Of a DNA stretch of 64,000 bases, positions 1 to 19,100 are shown piece after piece. The DNA comes from Dipetalonema caudispina (lineage: Eukaryota > Nematoda > Chromadorea > Rhabditida > Onchocercidae): the NCBI GenBank assembly GCA_013365325.1, contig JABVXV010000034.1:1-64000 (forward strand). Reading direction: 5' to 3'. Every line of letters begins with the position of its first letter. Position 1 is the stretch's first letter. The notes below the pieces were generated by a model. It made no database searches and was not told where the DNA came from. It saw nothing but the letters and a program-made list of their open reading frames with translations. A program made the translations under genes and the position numbers.

Positions 1-6420
<6,420 letters not shown>

Positions 6421-6426
6421 TAAAAA

Positions 6427-6433
6427 TTTTCAG
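6427..6433 (+). promoter_or_regulatory. candidate trans-splice acceptor for the OTUD3-like gene
   Basis: TTTTCAG lies 109 nt upstream of the ATG. It matches the nematode 3' splice consensus and no upstream coding exon was found, so it could receive a spliced leader or end a 5'UTR intron. A second CAG at about 6457 is an alternative. This is inference from consensus only. Confidence 0.35.
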
Positions 6434-6542
6434 ATTATTATTTTCGAACATTGCAGCCCATTTTAATAGAAGCAAGGTTTTTGTTACTTGCTGTTTTGGT
6501 TTGTCTGGTCAAAGAAATACCCGCTTGTGTTGCGTGAACTTT

Positions 6543-9500
6543 ATGGCGCGGAAGAAGGAATATGGCGGAATGACTGCTGATTCAAGCAGCACTACTAGTA
6601 GCGGTGGGAAACGTATCTCGAAAAATAATATGTCGAATGATGCACAATGTAAAATGGACTTAAATCGATTGAATCCAACTTCAAAACGGAAAGAGGTATA
6701 TCTTACCGTAAGCGAAACTAAATCTTATTGGCATTACGATACGATTTATTCGAACTTTTCTGACTTCTAAAATGGCAGTAGTTCTGTTCTCAGCCCATCG
6801 ATCTCGAGCATAGTACTTGTTGTTGTTGATTGTTTTAATGTAAATTGAAACTTCAGCATTCGTTTTGCGAGAATGGAACAAAAGTGGAAAATTTTTCCGA
6901 CCTACCAATCAGTATTAGGATTTCAGCTTGTGTTACACACTGTTGCAGGTTGCATATCCTGGAACAAGCGTGCGGAATGTATATGATGTTGCTGATTTGC
7001 GTACACAGCTTGGATCTTTTGGTTTAACTGTTCGAGATATTCCAGGAGACGGAAACTGTCTTTTTAGGTAATTCTTTCGTTTCATTTTATACGCTTTAAA
7101 TTTGCTAGCATTTAGGGACAGTTACTTCGATCATCTATGATTGCAGCTTACAATTGAAAAATGTTTAACTCCTGACTGCATTTGCAACTTTTTTGCAGGG
7201 CTTTAGGCGATCAGTTGGATGGTCACACGGGGAATCACCTAAAGCATCGCCTTGATACGGTTCGGTATATGATAAACCATCGTGGTCACTTTGAACCGTT
7301 CATTGATGTCCCTTTCGATCGTTATGGTTGGTGTTCTTCTAATACTTTCGGATAAATTTGTTTTTTAAAGTTCATGTTTTTTCTAAATTTCTGCCTTTTC
7401 GACTTCATTGGTTCTACAATTCGGAAATCCACAAAAACTTTTTGGCTCTCTCTCTTTTGTTCAGGAGTACAGTAGCGGTCGCATATGAGACGCATATGGA
7501 AATGGTTTTCTGAGACATTGAGATTTAGTTGGAATTTATTTCGTATTTGAATTCCCCAACCGATTAAATTTCTTGATTTAAAATCAAATTCCAAAGTTCA
7601 CAATTTATCCTATTCACTGAATGTTGCTCAACTCAAAGATAGATTTTGGAAGCATTGCACAAACTTATTTTTATCATCGAGTTATGAGGATATTCAATAA
7701 ATAATGGGTAGTTTTAGTATGGAGTGCAAAGCGAATGTAATGGGAATTTTGGTGTTGCAAAAAATCTGAAATATAGAATTGATATCGGAGATTTAACTTT
7801 TATTGCATTGGTCATTATTTACATTGTTATTTACAGTAAATGATTTGAGCCGTCCCGGTACTTATGCTGGCCAGGATGCGCTTGTGGCGTTTGCACGTTT
7901 ACACGAAGTAAACATCATTATACACCAGCTGAATAGACCGCTGTGGAAGATTCAGGGTTCTGAAGATAGTAATGCTCCTGAACTTCATCTTTCGTATCAT
8001 AACGGTGAGCATTATTCGAGCGTTCGTCGTTTCGGTGATATCGCGAATACTCCTGCTGGAATACGCATTATGGTACTGCATTACTGTTTCTAGAACAAAG
8101 TTCACTTAATTTGTATCGATTCCATCTTTTATTAACCATAACTGTCTTGATGAGAGTTTTACTTATTATAACAGATGTAAAAGAAGGGAAAAAAAAAAGC
8201 TTTAATTGATGGAAACTTAAATTACCACTGTTGAAATATGCAGTAACGTTTATTACCTCAAAACGCACTGCTGCCTATTAGATAGCAATCAACACGGCTG
8301 ACAATTTTTTAAACTAAGATTTCAAAATTTTTAACGGTATACAAAATATTTAAAATTTATCGACATCTGGTGCTTTATTTGATGAAGTTTGAGATCTGGA
8401 CTTATTTTTTCGCTACATTCTAGCACTATATGGTACTTGTTCCAGGACACTGGAAAATTTTTATACACTCACTATATGAAGTGGGGTCACTGTTCAGTAA
8501 TACAGAATACATAGATGTTTCTACTTATCGCAGAAACACTATGTGATAAGTCATAAACTTTTTAGTCATATGCCAAGTTTATGTTTGCGAAATGGACTAA
8601 GAAAAAATGATTCAGTTTCTGAAACGACAGTTTTTTATGATAATATTACTTACCAAGTGTACAGCATATGTATAACAACTACTAGTTTCAGCATTTTTAC
8701 ATTGTTCACCACCTTTTGCTTTTGCAGGCTCCAACTACTGTTCCATGTTGTGCATCGCACAGTGTGTACACATCTACGAAACCTATCACTTCACATGCGA
8801 ATTCTGGTAATCTGCAGCAATCTGCAGCAAATTTACGTAAACATAATGCAGATGCTTCAAATGAAGGAGCTGTTCATACGTACTTGTATGGGGAAGACGA
8901 ATTCACTACTTTGGTTCATGAAGTACATTTTATTACTTTTGGAAGAGTGCCTTTCTTGGTTAATCTCATTAACATACGTTTCATACGAGACTGCTGTTCT
9001 AAATAGAGTTTTATATGTAAAGTGTTGATATAATTTAAGGAAGAACAGAAATTGGTTTAATTTCATATTTTATTCAGACTTATAATTTGCACTATCTTCA
9101 TTAGCGTATATTCCAAAAATTCTGTTCACTTTTTGCTTCATAAGAATGATAATATTACCACTTTTTATTTCGCGTTATTGATCAGGTGATGAATCGTACT
9201 GGGTGCCGTGATGCTACTTTGGCTACAGAGGCTCTCATAGAAAATTCGGGAGATCTGGATCAAGCCGTTGATTACCTGCTGTCAGTTGCATTATTTGTGA
9301 CCCCTGGCGACGATGGAAGTCTTCCCAAAGCGATAAATCAAAGTGGTATGGAAATGACAGGTTAGTTCTGTTACTTTTTATCTGTCCCTCGATTGGAGTT
9401 TTTTCAAATTAAGCAACTGCAAAGTTAAGTTAGGATCGAATATAAGCGTTGAGGTTGAAATAAGACTAGCATGCTGCTTTTGGTTGCAAAATATGATACA

Positions 9501-10365
9501 GGTTAATCCTGTGGTTTTGTCCAAAATCTGTCAAACTGGGTGAGGCATATAATTCAAGCAACGCCAAGGTAATATATTTTTAGGAAACATCCTGAAGTCT
9601 TTTTTTAAGAATATTTTTCTAATGGGATCCTTTATTTTGTAAATTCTTTCTCTGTATGACAAGTTAATTTGATATGTTACCTTTACACTTCTTTTTATTT
9701 TAGAACAAAGAATACTGAAAGGCCGAAATACTGAAGATGTTGACAGGCATCGTACTTTACCAGCTTGTCCAAGTCGTGCTGATATTGAGGTATTTTTGAT
9801 ATTATATGTGCTATTGGGAATTTTAAAATTATTTCTGTAAGTATAAAAGAACATTTTAAACTGCTAAGTGCACTATTTCGGTGAAATCATATCAGTAGAA
9901 TTGATATATCCGGCTAGTTTTGGCGTATTTAGCATGTCAATGTTTGGGGTATCCAAGTTTTGCTACTGGTAACTTGTAAAAGAAGTGAGGAGAGAGAGCT
10001 GGAAGTAATATTGGCAATTTTTCCCGGAAACCGGTCCTCAAATTAAGCCATGCCTTCCCATTTTCTAAGTCTTATTCTGTGGTTGAAGTACTAGGCATCG
10101 AAATTTATGGTTTCTAGCTCAGTGTATAGAAAGTTGTTTATTACTTTTTTCTGAATGAGAGAACGATGTCCTGAGTCATTCGGAGGTAAATCAGCCCAGT
10201 TTGACATTGAAAAAAAAACTTAGTTTGAGGATATTTGCTAATCCGTGAATGTTTTAGCTGATAGCTTCTGAACAAGAAGAGAAAAGGGGACGGAAGCAAG
10301 ATGGTGGTAATATGTCGCAAGAGCATCTGAACAAGCAAGGCGATCTTCGTTTCTTGACACTGTAA
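6543..10365 (+). CDS. OTUD3: OTU-domain deubiquitinase, OTUD3-like
   Basis: Eight exons: 6543-6695, 6949-7067, 7199-7326, 7837-8072, 8728-8922, 9186-9360, 9704-9789, 10258-10365. All boundaries are GT-AG, phases agree, and the product is 399 aa (human OTUD3 is 398). The N-terminus is basic and Ser-rich. The OTU domain spans about residues 60-205, with the motif [13 protein letters not shown] carrying the catalytic Asp85 and Cys88, and GEHYSSV carrying the catalytic His192. A UBA-like segment follows at about 278-312 ([20 protein letters not shown], then QAVDYLL). The Lys/Glu-rich tail ends in RFLTL. The family are cysteine proteases that remove ubiquitin chains; family members include linkage-selective enzymes, but the linkage cannot be read here. 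The whole catalytic set is intact, so I infer an active enzyme. It is transcribed away from its neighbours, with no sign of an operon. The start was chosen because it opens the only frame joining exon 2 in phase. Confidence 0.93.
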
Positions 10366-11932
10366 TTAAAACATTTTTGTTGTAATAAGAGTATTTTGCC
10401 GTTGGTTCTTTCAGTATTTCCCTTTAGATAGTTTATTATAATTTTTGACCGCATATGTAATGGAAATCTTTCAGTTTTATTTAGCAACTGTTTTTCATTA
10501 TGATATTACGGTTATTATACTGCTCTTAGATGTTTTGTTTGATAATAAATACTTGAGAGCCCACATCCCTATCTTGCTTCTAGTGATATCGGTGAAAAAG
10601 GTAGTTTATTCCCTGCTTATTCTTTTAGTAGTTGTACCATTTCCTAACCTCGTCTCTCTCCCGCTTAAATAAAAAGAAGGTTGAAGGGTAATCAATAATT
10701 TATAGTGCTAGAATTTTGCTGAAGATCAATGTTTCACAGATTTTGCAAAATTTACATTTTAGCGTTAGTGCCGTTTAGTCATAGAAATTCATGTTCTCTT
10801 TCCCCATCCTCCCTCCTAGCTGGAAGAACGCTTGTTTCAGTGAGTTTAAGCGACAGATGTTCCGAAAAGGTTGGATGAGGTTTAGAATTACTTATTTCAA
10901 ACTTTATTAGTTGCCTAGAGGAAACAGTGAGGGATTTCTCCTCTTCTAATTTATTTTCCTTATTCCCGTAGCAAATGACACCCTAACTGGTATACAGATC
11001 GGGTAATGAGGCTAAAGTGCTGTCATAATAATTAATATCCGTACCTGTCACATAAATGCAGTCCTTCTTCTGCATATTTCTATCATTTATTATCACTATC
11101 CTTCTAGTATTTCCCATTTTTTACTAAACTTTAGATTTCATTCTGTATATTATGCATTAGAAGGAACTAATTTCTTTCCTTCCATTTTATCCTTTTTATG
11201 TGATGTTGCTATTAGAATGTACGTATGTTCATACGTCAATTCATTATGTTTTAGTATAATTAATTGTTAATAAATTCTACACATATATCACTATGATATA
11301 TCGGCTAAGTCACTTCATGTTTGCAGAACTGTTGTAGGTGTGTGATGGTAAATGTTGAAAGAAGGGCAAGGAATGGTCAACATGACACGGAATCATGGAT
11401 ATCTCAGATGCAAAATGTGCGGGTAAAATCATGGTAATTCAATGAGGATAGATGCTTGATTTGCCCACATTACAGAATGTTGCTGGTTCTATGAAATATC
11501 TTTCAAATAGTGTGTCCTATTCACTCCTAGTTTTATAAGCATGCATTATAGCTGCATGCAACGTTATATATCACTTGCAGTGCAAGTATATCACTTATAA
11601 ATGGTAGAGGGGGAGGGGTTTGCAACACTCGCTCGCGTGACTGCAAGCTCCGCGAGTTAACTTGCATACCCCGCCCTGCGCGCACTGCTCCACCCCTCAA
11701 TAGTTGCTTGGCACTCAGTTGTTGGTTGAATCCATCAGCTGCAATCTGACGACTTGACTGGTCCGCTGAGGTGCGATGATCGTCGCTTTTTCCCCTCGAA
11801 TCGCATCATTATAGCTCCCATCCTACCTAAAAATATGTGCACATGTATGTGCGTGCATTCTCAGTACAAAGAGTGCACAAGGCACAAGGATGCTTGTGTT
11901 CTGTGCTGTGCAGACATAAGAGTGCACTTAAG

Positions 11933-12020
11933 TGTATATATGTATATGTATATGTGTGTGTGTATGTGTGTGTATGTATGTGTATGTATGTGCATGTATG
12001 TGTGTGTATGTGTGTGTATG
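11933..12020. repeat. TATG/TGTG compound microsatellite
   Basis: About 88 bases of TATATG and TGTGTATG units on the + strand. Open frames across it exist only because the repeat lacks stop codons. Confidence 0.95.
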
Positions 12021-13798
12021 AATCAGCAACAGCATATACGGCCTGCAATATCTCGGAATGCCACGATAGCATCTCTCAATGCCGTGGAATATCGATGATG
12101 CGGTAGTGCTCTACTCCAACCTTGCATGCACTCTGTCTCTCTGTGCAACAAACCGCTCGCTGAGACGCGTCGCCTTCCTTTCCTTCCCTTCATTTCATCA
12201 TTCCTCTTTCACTAGCGAAGATTATCGACTGACTATGTTGGGCCGTGATTTGTTTGGATATCGGCCAGCCCTTCCCAGTTTTTCATTTCCTCATTTTCAT
12301 GGCTTAACGTATCTCTCTGATTGCTCCTCCCGTGAATTACGTGACTTGAATGTTCAACATATTTGTTATATGTGAAGTTTTCATTTCAAGTTTCATTGTT
12401 AATTTCTGCAATTATCAAAAATTTTCAACAGTTTTTCTAATCCTTTCATCATCTCTTAGAGCGTGTCACTGTTTTAAATTATATTTTCATCGTGAATATT
12501 AAACATAAAGATGGAGTGGAATGATATTGGCATTTTAGAAGATGCTCCATCCTTGCATTCCTCACTAGGCTTTGACTTATAATCATTGCATGTATGCTAG
12601 TAAATGTGCCGTACATGAAGTGTGAGATATTCGCGAGTCCATTTGTTCCGTTTTATTCAGCACTAGGCTATACGACATTAATTCACCCGTAGATGATAGC
12701 ATATATCCAGTTGTGATGATTTCCATAAGTATGGCATAAATGTTACTGGATTTGTGTTAATATTTTTCATGTAGCTCTTATTAAAAATCGAAAATTAAAG
12801 ATTTGTTATCGCTTTTAGTCCCATAAGTGTATACTTTTCATTCTTTATCGCTAACCGTGTAGCATTTTTGAAGCATATCCGTTCTGGCAAGCTAACTGGC
12901 AAACAGGAGTGTTCTGTTGCGTTTCATCTGTTGCTAAATTTTAAATTTACGAAGAAACTCCTCAGTTTATTTTGTATATCTCCGATTTCAGTTAGTGTGA
13001 TAAAACTGCACCCTTTAGTTTCATTGGTCAGTAAACTTTTCCCAGCTGGAGTTCTTCGTAGTATTTTAATTTCTCTTTCATACAGCAGAATATCATCTGG
13101 CATCAATACCGTGTTTAAATTTTAGATTATTTGTCATTTTTGTGTTCTTGAACATTTTATTGATAAGCAATATTTGTAGTGATTATTAGTGACATGGTAT
13201 CAGGTGTGCCAAGCCTAAAATTGAAGTTAAACCGAAACCCGACATGTATTTACCTTTTCTTTGCCATCTTCCTTGCTTGTCTTAGCTTACTCTTTCACCA
13301 CTGCTTCGCTTTCCTCGCTATGCTTCTACATCCTGCTGTCTTATCCTCTTTCTTTTGTCTAGCTGATTTATAGAATGTCAGCTGTTTTCTTGCAATCACT
13401 TCTTCACTCTTTCCAATGTCGCATTTTCTTATTATTGAAATTCATTCAGAATCCACTTAAAATATGATCCGTAGTTTGTTCTTTGAATTGCTTTTTTCAC
13501 TCACACAATCGAATTTTTGTTAGGTTATGCATTAAGGTTTGAAGAAACTGGAGAAGCGGGTAGGGTACACGTGGGGTGAATCGTAAGAGAGAACTTCGTT
13601 ATGGATTGCGCTACCGGATAGACGTGGTGTACTGTAAGTTATCAGTTACTTTTCGTCCAACTCCCGACTCATACCTTTCTTCCTAATTTTAATTCTGAAA
13701 AGTTAGGATGAGCTGGAATAAAGAAGAGGAAAGAGACATATCGCTGCGCCGTGGTGGGTATTTCCTAATATACTATGAGGAAGAAGAGGGGAAAGAGG

Positions 13799-13931
13799 CG
13801 CTGCTGCTGCTGCTCCTCCTCCTCCTGCTGATGATGATGATGATGGCGGTAGTGGTAGTGACTGATGATGATAGGAAGGGAGGGGTCAGTATGATGATGG
13901 TGATGACGATGATGATGATGATGATGATGAT
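13799..13931. repeat. compound CTG/CTC/ATG trinucleotide repeats
   Basis: CTG and CTC units run into ATG units at about 13800-13845. After a spacer with GGT/AGT units, a second ATG run covers about 13890-13931. It gives a long open frame encoding Leu, Met and Val runs, which I regard as a repeat artefact. Confidence 0.93.
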
Positions 13932-14642
13932 GTTTGGTCTTCTTCCCTCTTCTTAGTTTATGCTAACTCACCGGTCTTAAGTGCTGTCAAACGGAGAGAG
14001 AGTGGCTGAAACAGGGCAAATACGGCGCGCAGTGGGCATGCATTATGACAACGGTACGCACGCACGCGAGTCAATCAGCTCGCGCTCTATTTCTCGATCT
14101 CGGGGAATTTTGTTAAGATGATGCTGTGACGACCGCTTTATGTCCTCCTCACCACCATGGGGAGTGGTATAGCTTTACTATGGGTCGAGTAATAATACAT
14201 TGAGGAGAGCGGTCGTCGTCATCATCAAGTAATGTGACATAGCAATTCAATATAGGAGTGAAAGGGAAGAATCCGGAGAGGCAGTTTAGCAGAGTGAGAG
14301 AATGAATGAGGGTAAATGGGAGAGACAGAGTGGAAGAGGAAACGAGGTTGTGATTTTGGCGGTAATGCTGAAGATTTTATGGTCACTGCAGTAGTAGCAA
14401 CAGCAGTAGCAGTATAAGAGAGGAGGAGACATGCTGTTGGCGAGTTGCCATATGGGTGAACTGAACCATCGTTGCGATGCATCTCTTGCCGTATCTGTGC
14501 GAAGATTGAATGGAGCAGCTCTTTCTACATTTCTGACACTATGCAGCATGAATCTCTCATATCGACACCAATGAAACTCGAGCAGCATACGGCGTGCGAT
14601 CCGCTGATTTGTAATGTTTGCATGCTGCCCATTTCTGTTTGA

Positions 14643-14738
14643 CATGTGTGTGTACATATATTGCATACATATGTATATATACATGTGTATGTGTGTGTAT
14701 GTGTATGTGTGTATGTGTGTATGTGTATCTGTATGTGT
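14643..14738. repeat. TATG/TGTG compound microsatellite
   Basis: About 96 bases of TG and TATG units, similar in composition to the repeats at 11933 and 17294. The inner part is self-complementary (ACATATGTATATATACATGT type). Confidence 0.93.
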
Positions 14739-15053
14739 CAAAGTTAAGCAGTTGTGGTAGATGACATATAAATTCGTAATTAAAGTGACTTTGCAGTATG
14801 CAGTATGCGGTGTGAACATCATATCAATCATATCATATTGTTAGGCATTTGTTTGGTTCTTTTCATAGCTTATCCCCGTTAATCGATAGTTCTTTTTTCT
14901 CTAGGGAAGTCGATAAAGTGGATCCTAAGTTTGGGATATCATTGTTGCATTTCTCACCTAACATATCTGTTGCTGCGGCTGCTGCTACAGCTATTGTGGT
15001 AATGTTTGGCGTTACTAGTCACTGGTGTTTAATTTATTGAAATTGTAATACTG

Positions 15054-15060
15054 ATTGCAG
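15054..15060 (+). promoter_or_regulatory. 3' splice or trans-splice acceptor before the acidic protein gene
   Basis: TGATTGCAG lies 73 nt upstream of the ATG at 15134. It either ends an intron from an unseen 5'UTR exon (a good source would be the GC-rich island near 14000-14240) or receives a spliced leader. Confidence 0.4.
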
Positions 15061-15133
15061 GTTCTCTTTATAGTTGCGCACTGCCGTAGTAGCATAGTCG
15101 TATTGTGAAATTTCGAATAATAGCAATCCAAAG

Positions 15134-16168
15134 ATGAGTGCAGTTGACGAGCGAGTCGCTGAAAAGAGGAAGTTGGAGGAGAAGGATACTGAGAATGGTG
15201 TGGCAGCTAAGGGAGCCAAAATTGAGAATGGAATTGTTGCGGTAAGGTTTTCCTTTAATTTCGAGCCACATTAATTGTAGGTCTTGATATTGGTGCTCTT
15301 TTAGCTGCCTTTTAGTCAGTGACATCTCCTAAATATTGATTAGTTTCACTACAGTGGCTTGGTTGGAGTGGAGAACCTTGTTAGAGCTGTGTTCATCATT
15401 GTAATCATTGCCGTCGTGATGATTATGGGAGTGAATAATGTGATATTAACAAGGGAACTTCTAGAATTTGAAATCACCAGAAACAGTGTTCGTTGTTCTC
15501 AAGCTCCAAAAAACAGTGCTTCATTACTTCTCGTCTTTTTTACTTTATTTGGTGATTACGGTCTTACAAAGTTGATAGTATTTTCATTTCCAGACAGCTG
15601 GTGATGCGCAGGTCAGAGATTTGAGACCAGACAAGAATGCCTCACTGAAAGGTTTTTCATTTTTATTATTCCTTGTAAATCGACCACTTTATTGGACAGC
15701 AATTCTGTGGTCTCAGGTTCTAAAATATATGAAGGTACAAAGGATTGGAATGAAACATTTCACTAAAAAGAAAGTTGGGAATTAGAAATTATCGCTAGGG
15801 CATGAATTGTTTCTAAAAGCATACGTATTGTATTGTGTGAACCGTCGACATACACTATTTTGATATGTTGGTTCAATCATGCTCTAAATTTGGGTTCTTT
15901 AGAAAATAAAGAAAAGGCAGCAAATGAAAACCATGATGGCGAACACGAAGAAGACGGTGAGGAGGCAGCGGATGGTGAAGAGGGTATTGAAGAATCAAGC
16001 GGTGGAGAAGATGATGAAAGTTTAGGTGATGAGGAAGATGGAGGTAGCGAAGACGATGAGGCAAGCATTGGATCCGAGGAAAGCGATGGCCAAGGTGATG
16101 GTGAAGGGGGTGATTTTGGAGATGATGACGATGTGGAGGGTGAGGAAGGTGGTGAAAGCGAAGAGTAA
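15134..16168 (+). CDS. small, highly acidic prothymosin-like protein
   Basis: Three exons, 15134-15241, 15594-15651 and 15903-16168, give 143 aa. An apparent donor inside exon 2 (CAG/GTCAG at 15611) was rejected because it would put exon 3 out of frame. Residues 1-30 are charged with a basic cluster (AEKRKLEEK). Residues 65-143 are almost entirely Glu, Asp, Gly and Ser, ending in GEEGGESEE. There is no signal peptide, membrane segment or cysteine. Composition and size resemble prothymosin/parathymosin: small disordered nuclear proteins that in vertebrates bind histone H1. The basic signal lies at the N-terminus, however, and low-complexity acid tails also occur in other histone chaperones and nucleolar proteins, so orthology is not shown. 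The AGATG start context and clean phases support it as a real gene. Confidence 0.78.
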
Positions 16169-19100
16169 TTATTATGGTGATGTTGATGCCTACTACAAAT
16201 TCTATTTGCCGTTTTTTGTCGTCCGTTTGTTAATTCTGATCTTACAATTTATGGAAGGGCTGTTTTGTTTCCAAGATACCAGTTTGTGGAATGATAGTTA
16301 TAAGTTTTCAGAAACTTTTCCTGCGCTTTATAACTTGTTGTGGCAGAAAGACGTGATTTTCGGTGGCATACTTTCCGTTTTTTTAGTAGATTTAGGAACT
16401 TTTTTATCACAGTGCTCTTATTATTCCACAAATTGGTTTCTATGTGTTGTGAATTGGCCCTTCCAAACCGTTCTCTTTGAGGAAATTTTAGCTGTTATAG
16501 TTTCGTTTTTACTTTTTCCTATTTATGGTGGTATTTGTCATAAAAGCTTATTCGAATACATCAAATTTTGTCCCTCATTAAAGAAATGGATGGATAAAAT
16601 TTTTGAATTTCCCAGCTTCAGCTGCATTTCCTCATAAAGTGTAGAGACTGGGATTTTCGTTTTATTTTAAAATTGTTGTTATTACGTTGTTTTTTTCTTC
16701 TGGTTTATTTTTTTATTTATATGTTTAGATAAAATGTTGTTGGCATTTTTATTTCATCCCTCATTTCCCTTTCCTTCGTTTCTCTTTTAGTTCGGAAATT
16801 GTCTTACGAGAAAAATCAGACTTGTTTATTTATCTGTTCTTAACGATGTGTATATGTACTTCATGCCCTCTGTTGAATTTGTGGAAGGTGCAGTACATCA
16901 CTCACAGTAGTATTATGCGCTTAATTAGTTCAGGAAAGAATTTGCATGTTCATGAAATTCAGAACTTTTTCCTGAATTTCATTTTGTTTTGTAACACCTG
17001 GCAGCAATCATTTTATGATTTGTTTGCACCGTTCTTTATATGTATATGCGGCTAATTGCACACACACGCAACAGCAGCAAAGATGACTTTGTCATGTCTT
17101 AATATCGTCGCTCCTTTTTCTATCCTTTGGAACAGTTCCCAGATAATTTTAGTTTATCATGCACACATAAAAATTAGCGCCACTTTTTGAGCTAACTTAA
17201 TAGAAGTATTGTTTGTTGATATGATTATAATGATTTATTCGTATGATGTCAAAGAATGTTTTACCGTTTTGCAGACATTAATTCGCGCTATTTTGTGTGT
17301 GTGTGCGTTTGTGTATGTGTGTGTATGTATGTGTGTGTGCGTGTGTTTGTGTATGTGTGTGTGTGTGTTTGTGTATGTGTGTGTGCGTGTGTCCGTTTTG
17401 TTCAGAGTATTAAAAATAACCTCATTTTATGGCAGCAAGTAATAATTGAATTATATTACGTTTCAAATGGCTTTTCGGTATTGGAGGAGCGCAACAATTG
17501 GTGTCCTTCATCTGTCGCAGAAACTTCAATTTTTTAGAAGATTCGAATTGTCCTACAATTCTGGAATGATTTTAGATAACTCCATTGATCATCTGAGAGT
17601 TGGTTTATACGATGCGGGGAGGTAAATGTTGGTTCGTTTACAAAATAAGGGATTGGCTAGGGAAAAAGAAAAGTGTATGGTTACAAAAGGAGGAGAACCT
17701 TTGAGAGAGAAGTAGTTACCCAGTTTCTGGGTATAAGTTTTAGAAATCTCAAAAGGTGACTTTCAGTACTTGTCTCAAGCTATCTTTGCATACACTTGGG
17801 ATTTAGTCAATCGTTCATCGGTAGAATTTTTGATGGGTACAGTAGTGGTATCCGTTATCGCAAATCAGAGTTGACTGATTGTTGAACGCTACCTAATCAA
17901 ATAGATGAAGAACAAAAATACATTCACTGGTGGTACGCACACATACCATAAACTACATTAACGTATTTGCAGACAATTTAAATACTCCAAAAGTACTTGA
18001 AAAGTCTAAAAGATATTAATTAAAGTGAGAACATAAAGTATCGTCGCAATATCGGCATTTCTTAACTTCATGGGAATTAGTGAATAGATTGGAATCGCTG
18101 TATCATATTTGGCCAATTGTTATCGCTGATGATTCTTCAGTGATTTGAACTTCACGGTCATTCCTTGATTTTCTGAATTCGATGCTCTCTGATTTACTAT
18201 TAAATTTTAAAATTTAATATGAAATTGTTAGTGTATTGCAAAGGAATGGATCATTGGAATCGATTCATGCAGATTGTTGAATGTATGAAAATTTTACAAA
18301 TATCATGAAATCGATTCACTATGATGATGAATCGATTGAGGATTCTTTTTTTGCTCTCAATAATATTCTTTCTTGATTTCGTATTGATTTTTGGTATTCT
18401 GAATCCTTTCTCAAACTTTTCTTCTATTAGTTATAATTTTTATATAGGTGAAGACAAGAAAAACTATTATATTATAAGATAATTTGCATATATTTAATAC
18501 TTTTCCAGTCTAAGCTAAAAAAAAAAAAAAAAAAGTATCATCAATGAAATAAAGTTGGCGTAATTCTATCAATAATTCACTCATTGTTTAATGAATAATA
18601 TCATCTAAAAGAATTAAGATTGAAAGAACCTTAATATATTATTTCTTCAAGTGTTGAGTTTTATCTGAATTAAACTGAAAAAATTCTTTATCATAAATAG
18701 GATAAGAAATAAGAAGGTAAAATAACGTAATTTATGCAAATTGCAAACCGATTACTTTACTATAATTCAATTATATATCGCAAGAGTGCTATATTTTCAG
18801 TGTTGATAAGATGATAAATTTTTAATTGCCAATTGATCTGATATGGGTATTTTTTCGTTTGGTAATTATTATTTCTTTTCTTTTTAAGAAAGAATCAACT
18901 AAATAGATTATTTTGTTGATTCTCGCTGAATTCAACTATTGCAAATAATTGAATGTACGTCATGGATTATATGAAATGCTTACGTAATTATGATATTTGT
19001 CCGTCATTTATGATTTCTGATCCGGCGATTTTTGTTCTTTGAGAATCCAATTATTATTATTATTATCAATACGATATCCTTTTTACTTACCTGATCTTCA

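Larger units (their letters stand above)
10366..15053. other. long non-coding interval with GC-richer islands and microsatellites
   Basis: No exon could be supported. Against the AT-rich background there are two GC/CpG-richer islands, about 11590-11780 (with a CCCCGCCC GC-box-like element at 11669) and about 13980-14240. Between and after them lie TATG/TG repeats (11933-12020), CTG/CTC/ATG trinucleotide runs (13800-13931) and a second TATG/TG repeat (14643-14738). Palindromes occur at 11539-11587 and 12061-12087. The interval probably contains the 3'UTR of the OTUD3-like gene and the promoter, and perhaps non-coding exons, of the acidic protein gene at 15134; it may also hide a non-coding RNA. 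Confidence 0.6.

Noticed and set aside
11754..12375. Several overlapping open frames of 80-114 codons.
   Set aside because: They run through the TATG/TG microsatellite and encode Cys-Val-Tyr or His-Thr repeats typical of repeat translation.
13708..13956. 82-codon frame with Leu and Met runs.
   Set aside because: Produced by CTG/CTC/ATG repeats; no homology and no splice signals.
14286..14831. 181-codon frame on the - strand.
   Set aside because: About a quarter is microsatellite-encoded and the rest shows no domain, no splice context and no coding-like composition.
15359..15604. 81-codon frame overlapping exon 2 of the acidic protein gene.
   Set aside because: It is intron sequence; the last bases belong to exon 2 in another frame.
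17256..17537. Cys/Val-rich frame that might look like a small secreted protein.
   Set aside because: Encoded by a GT microsatellite.
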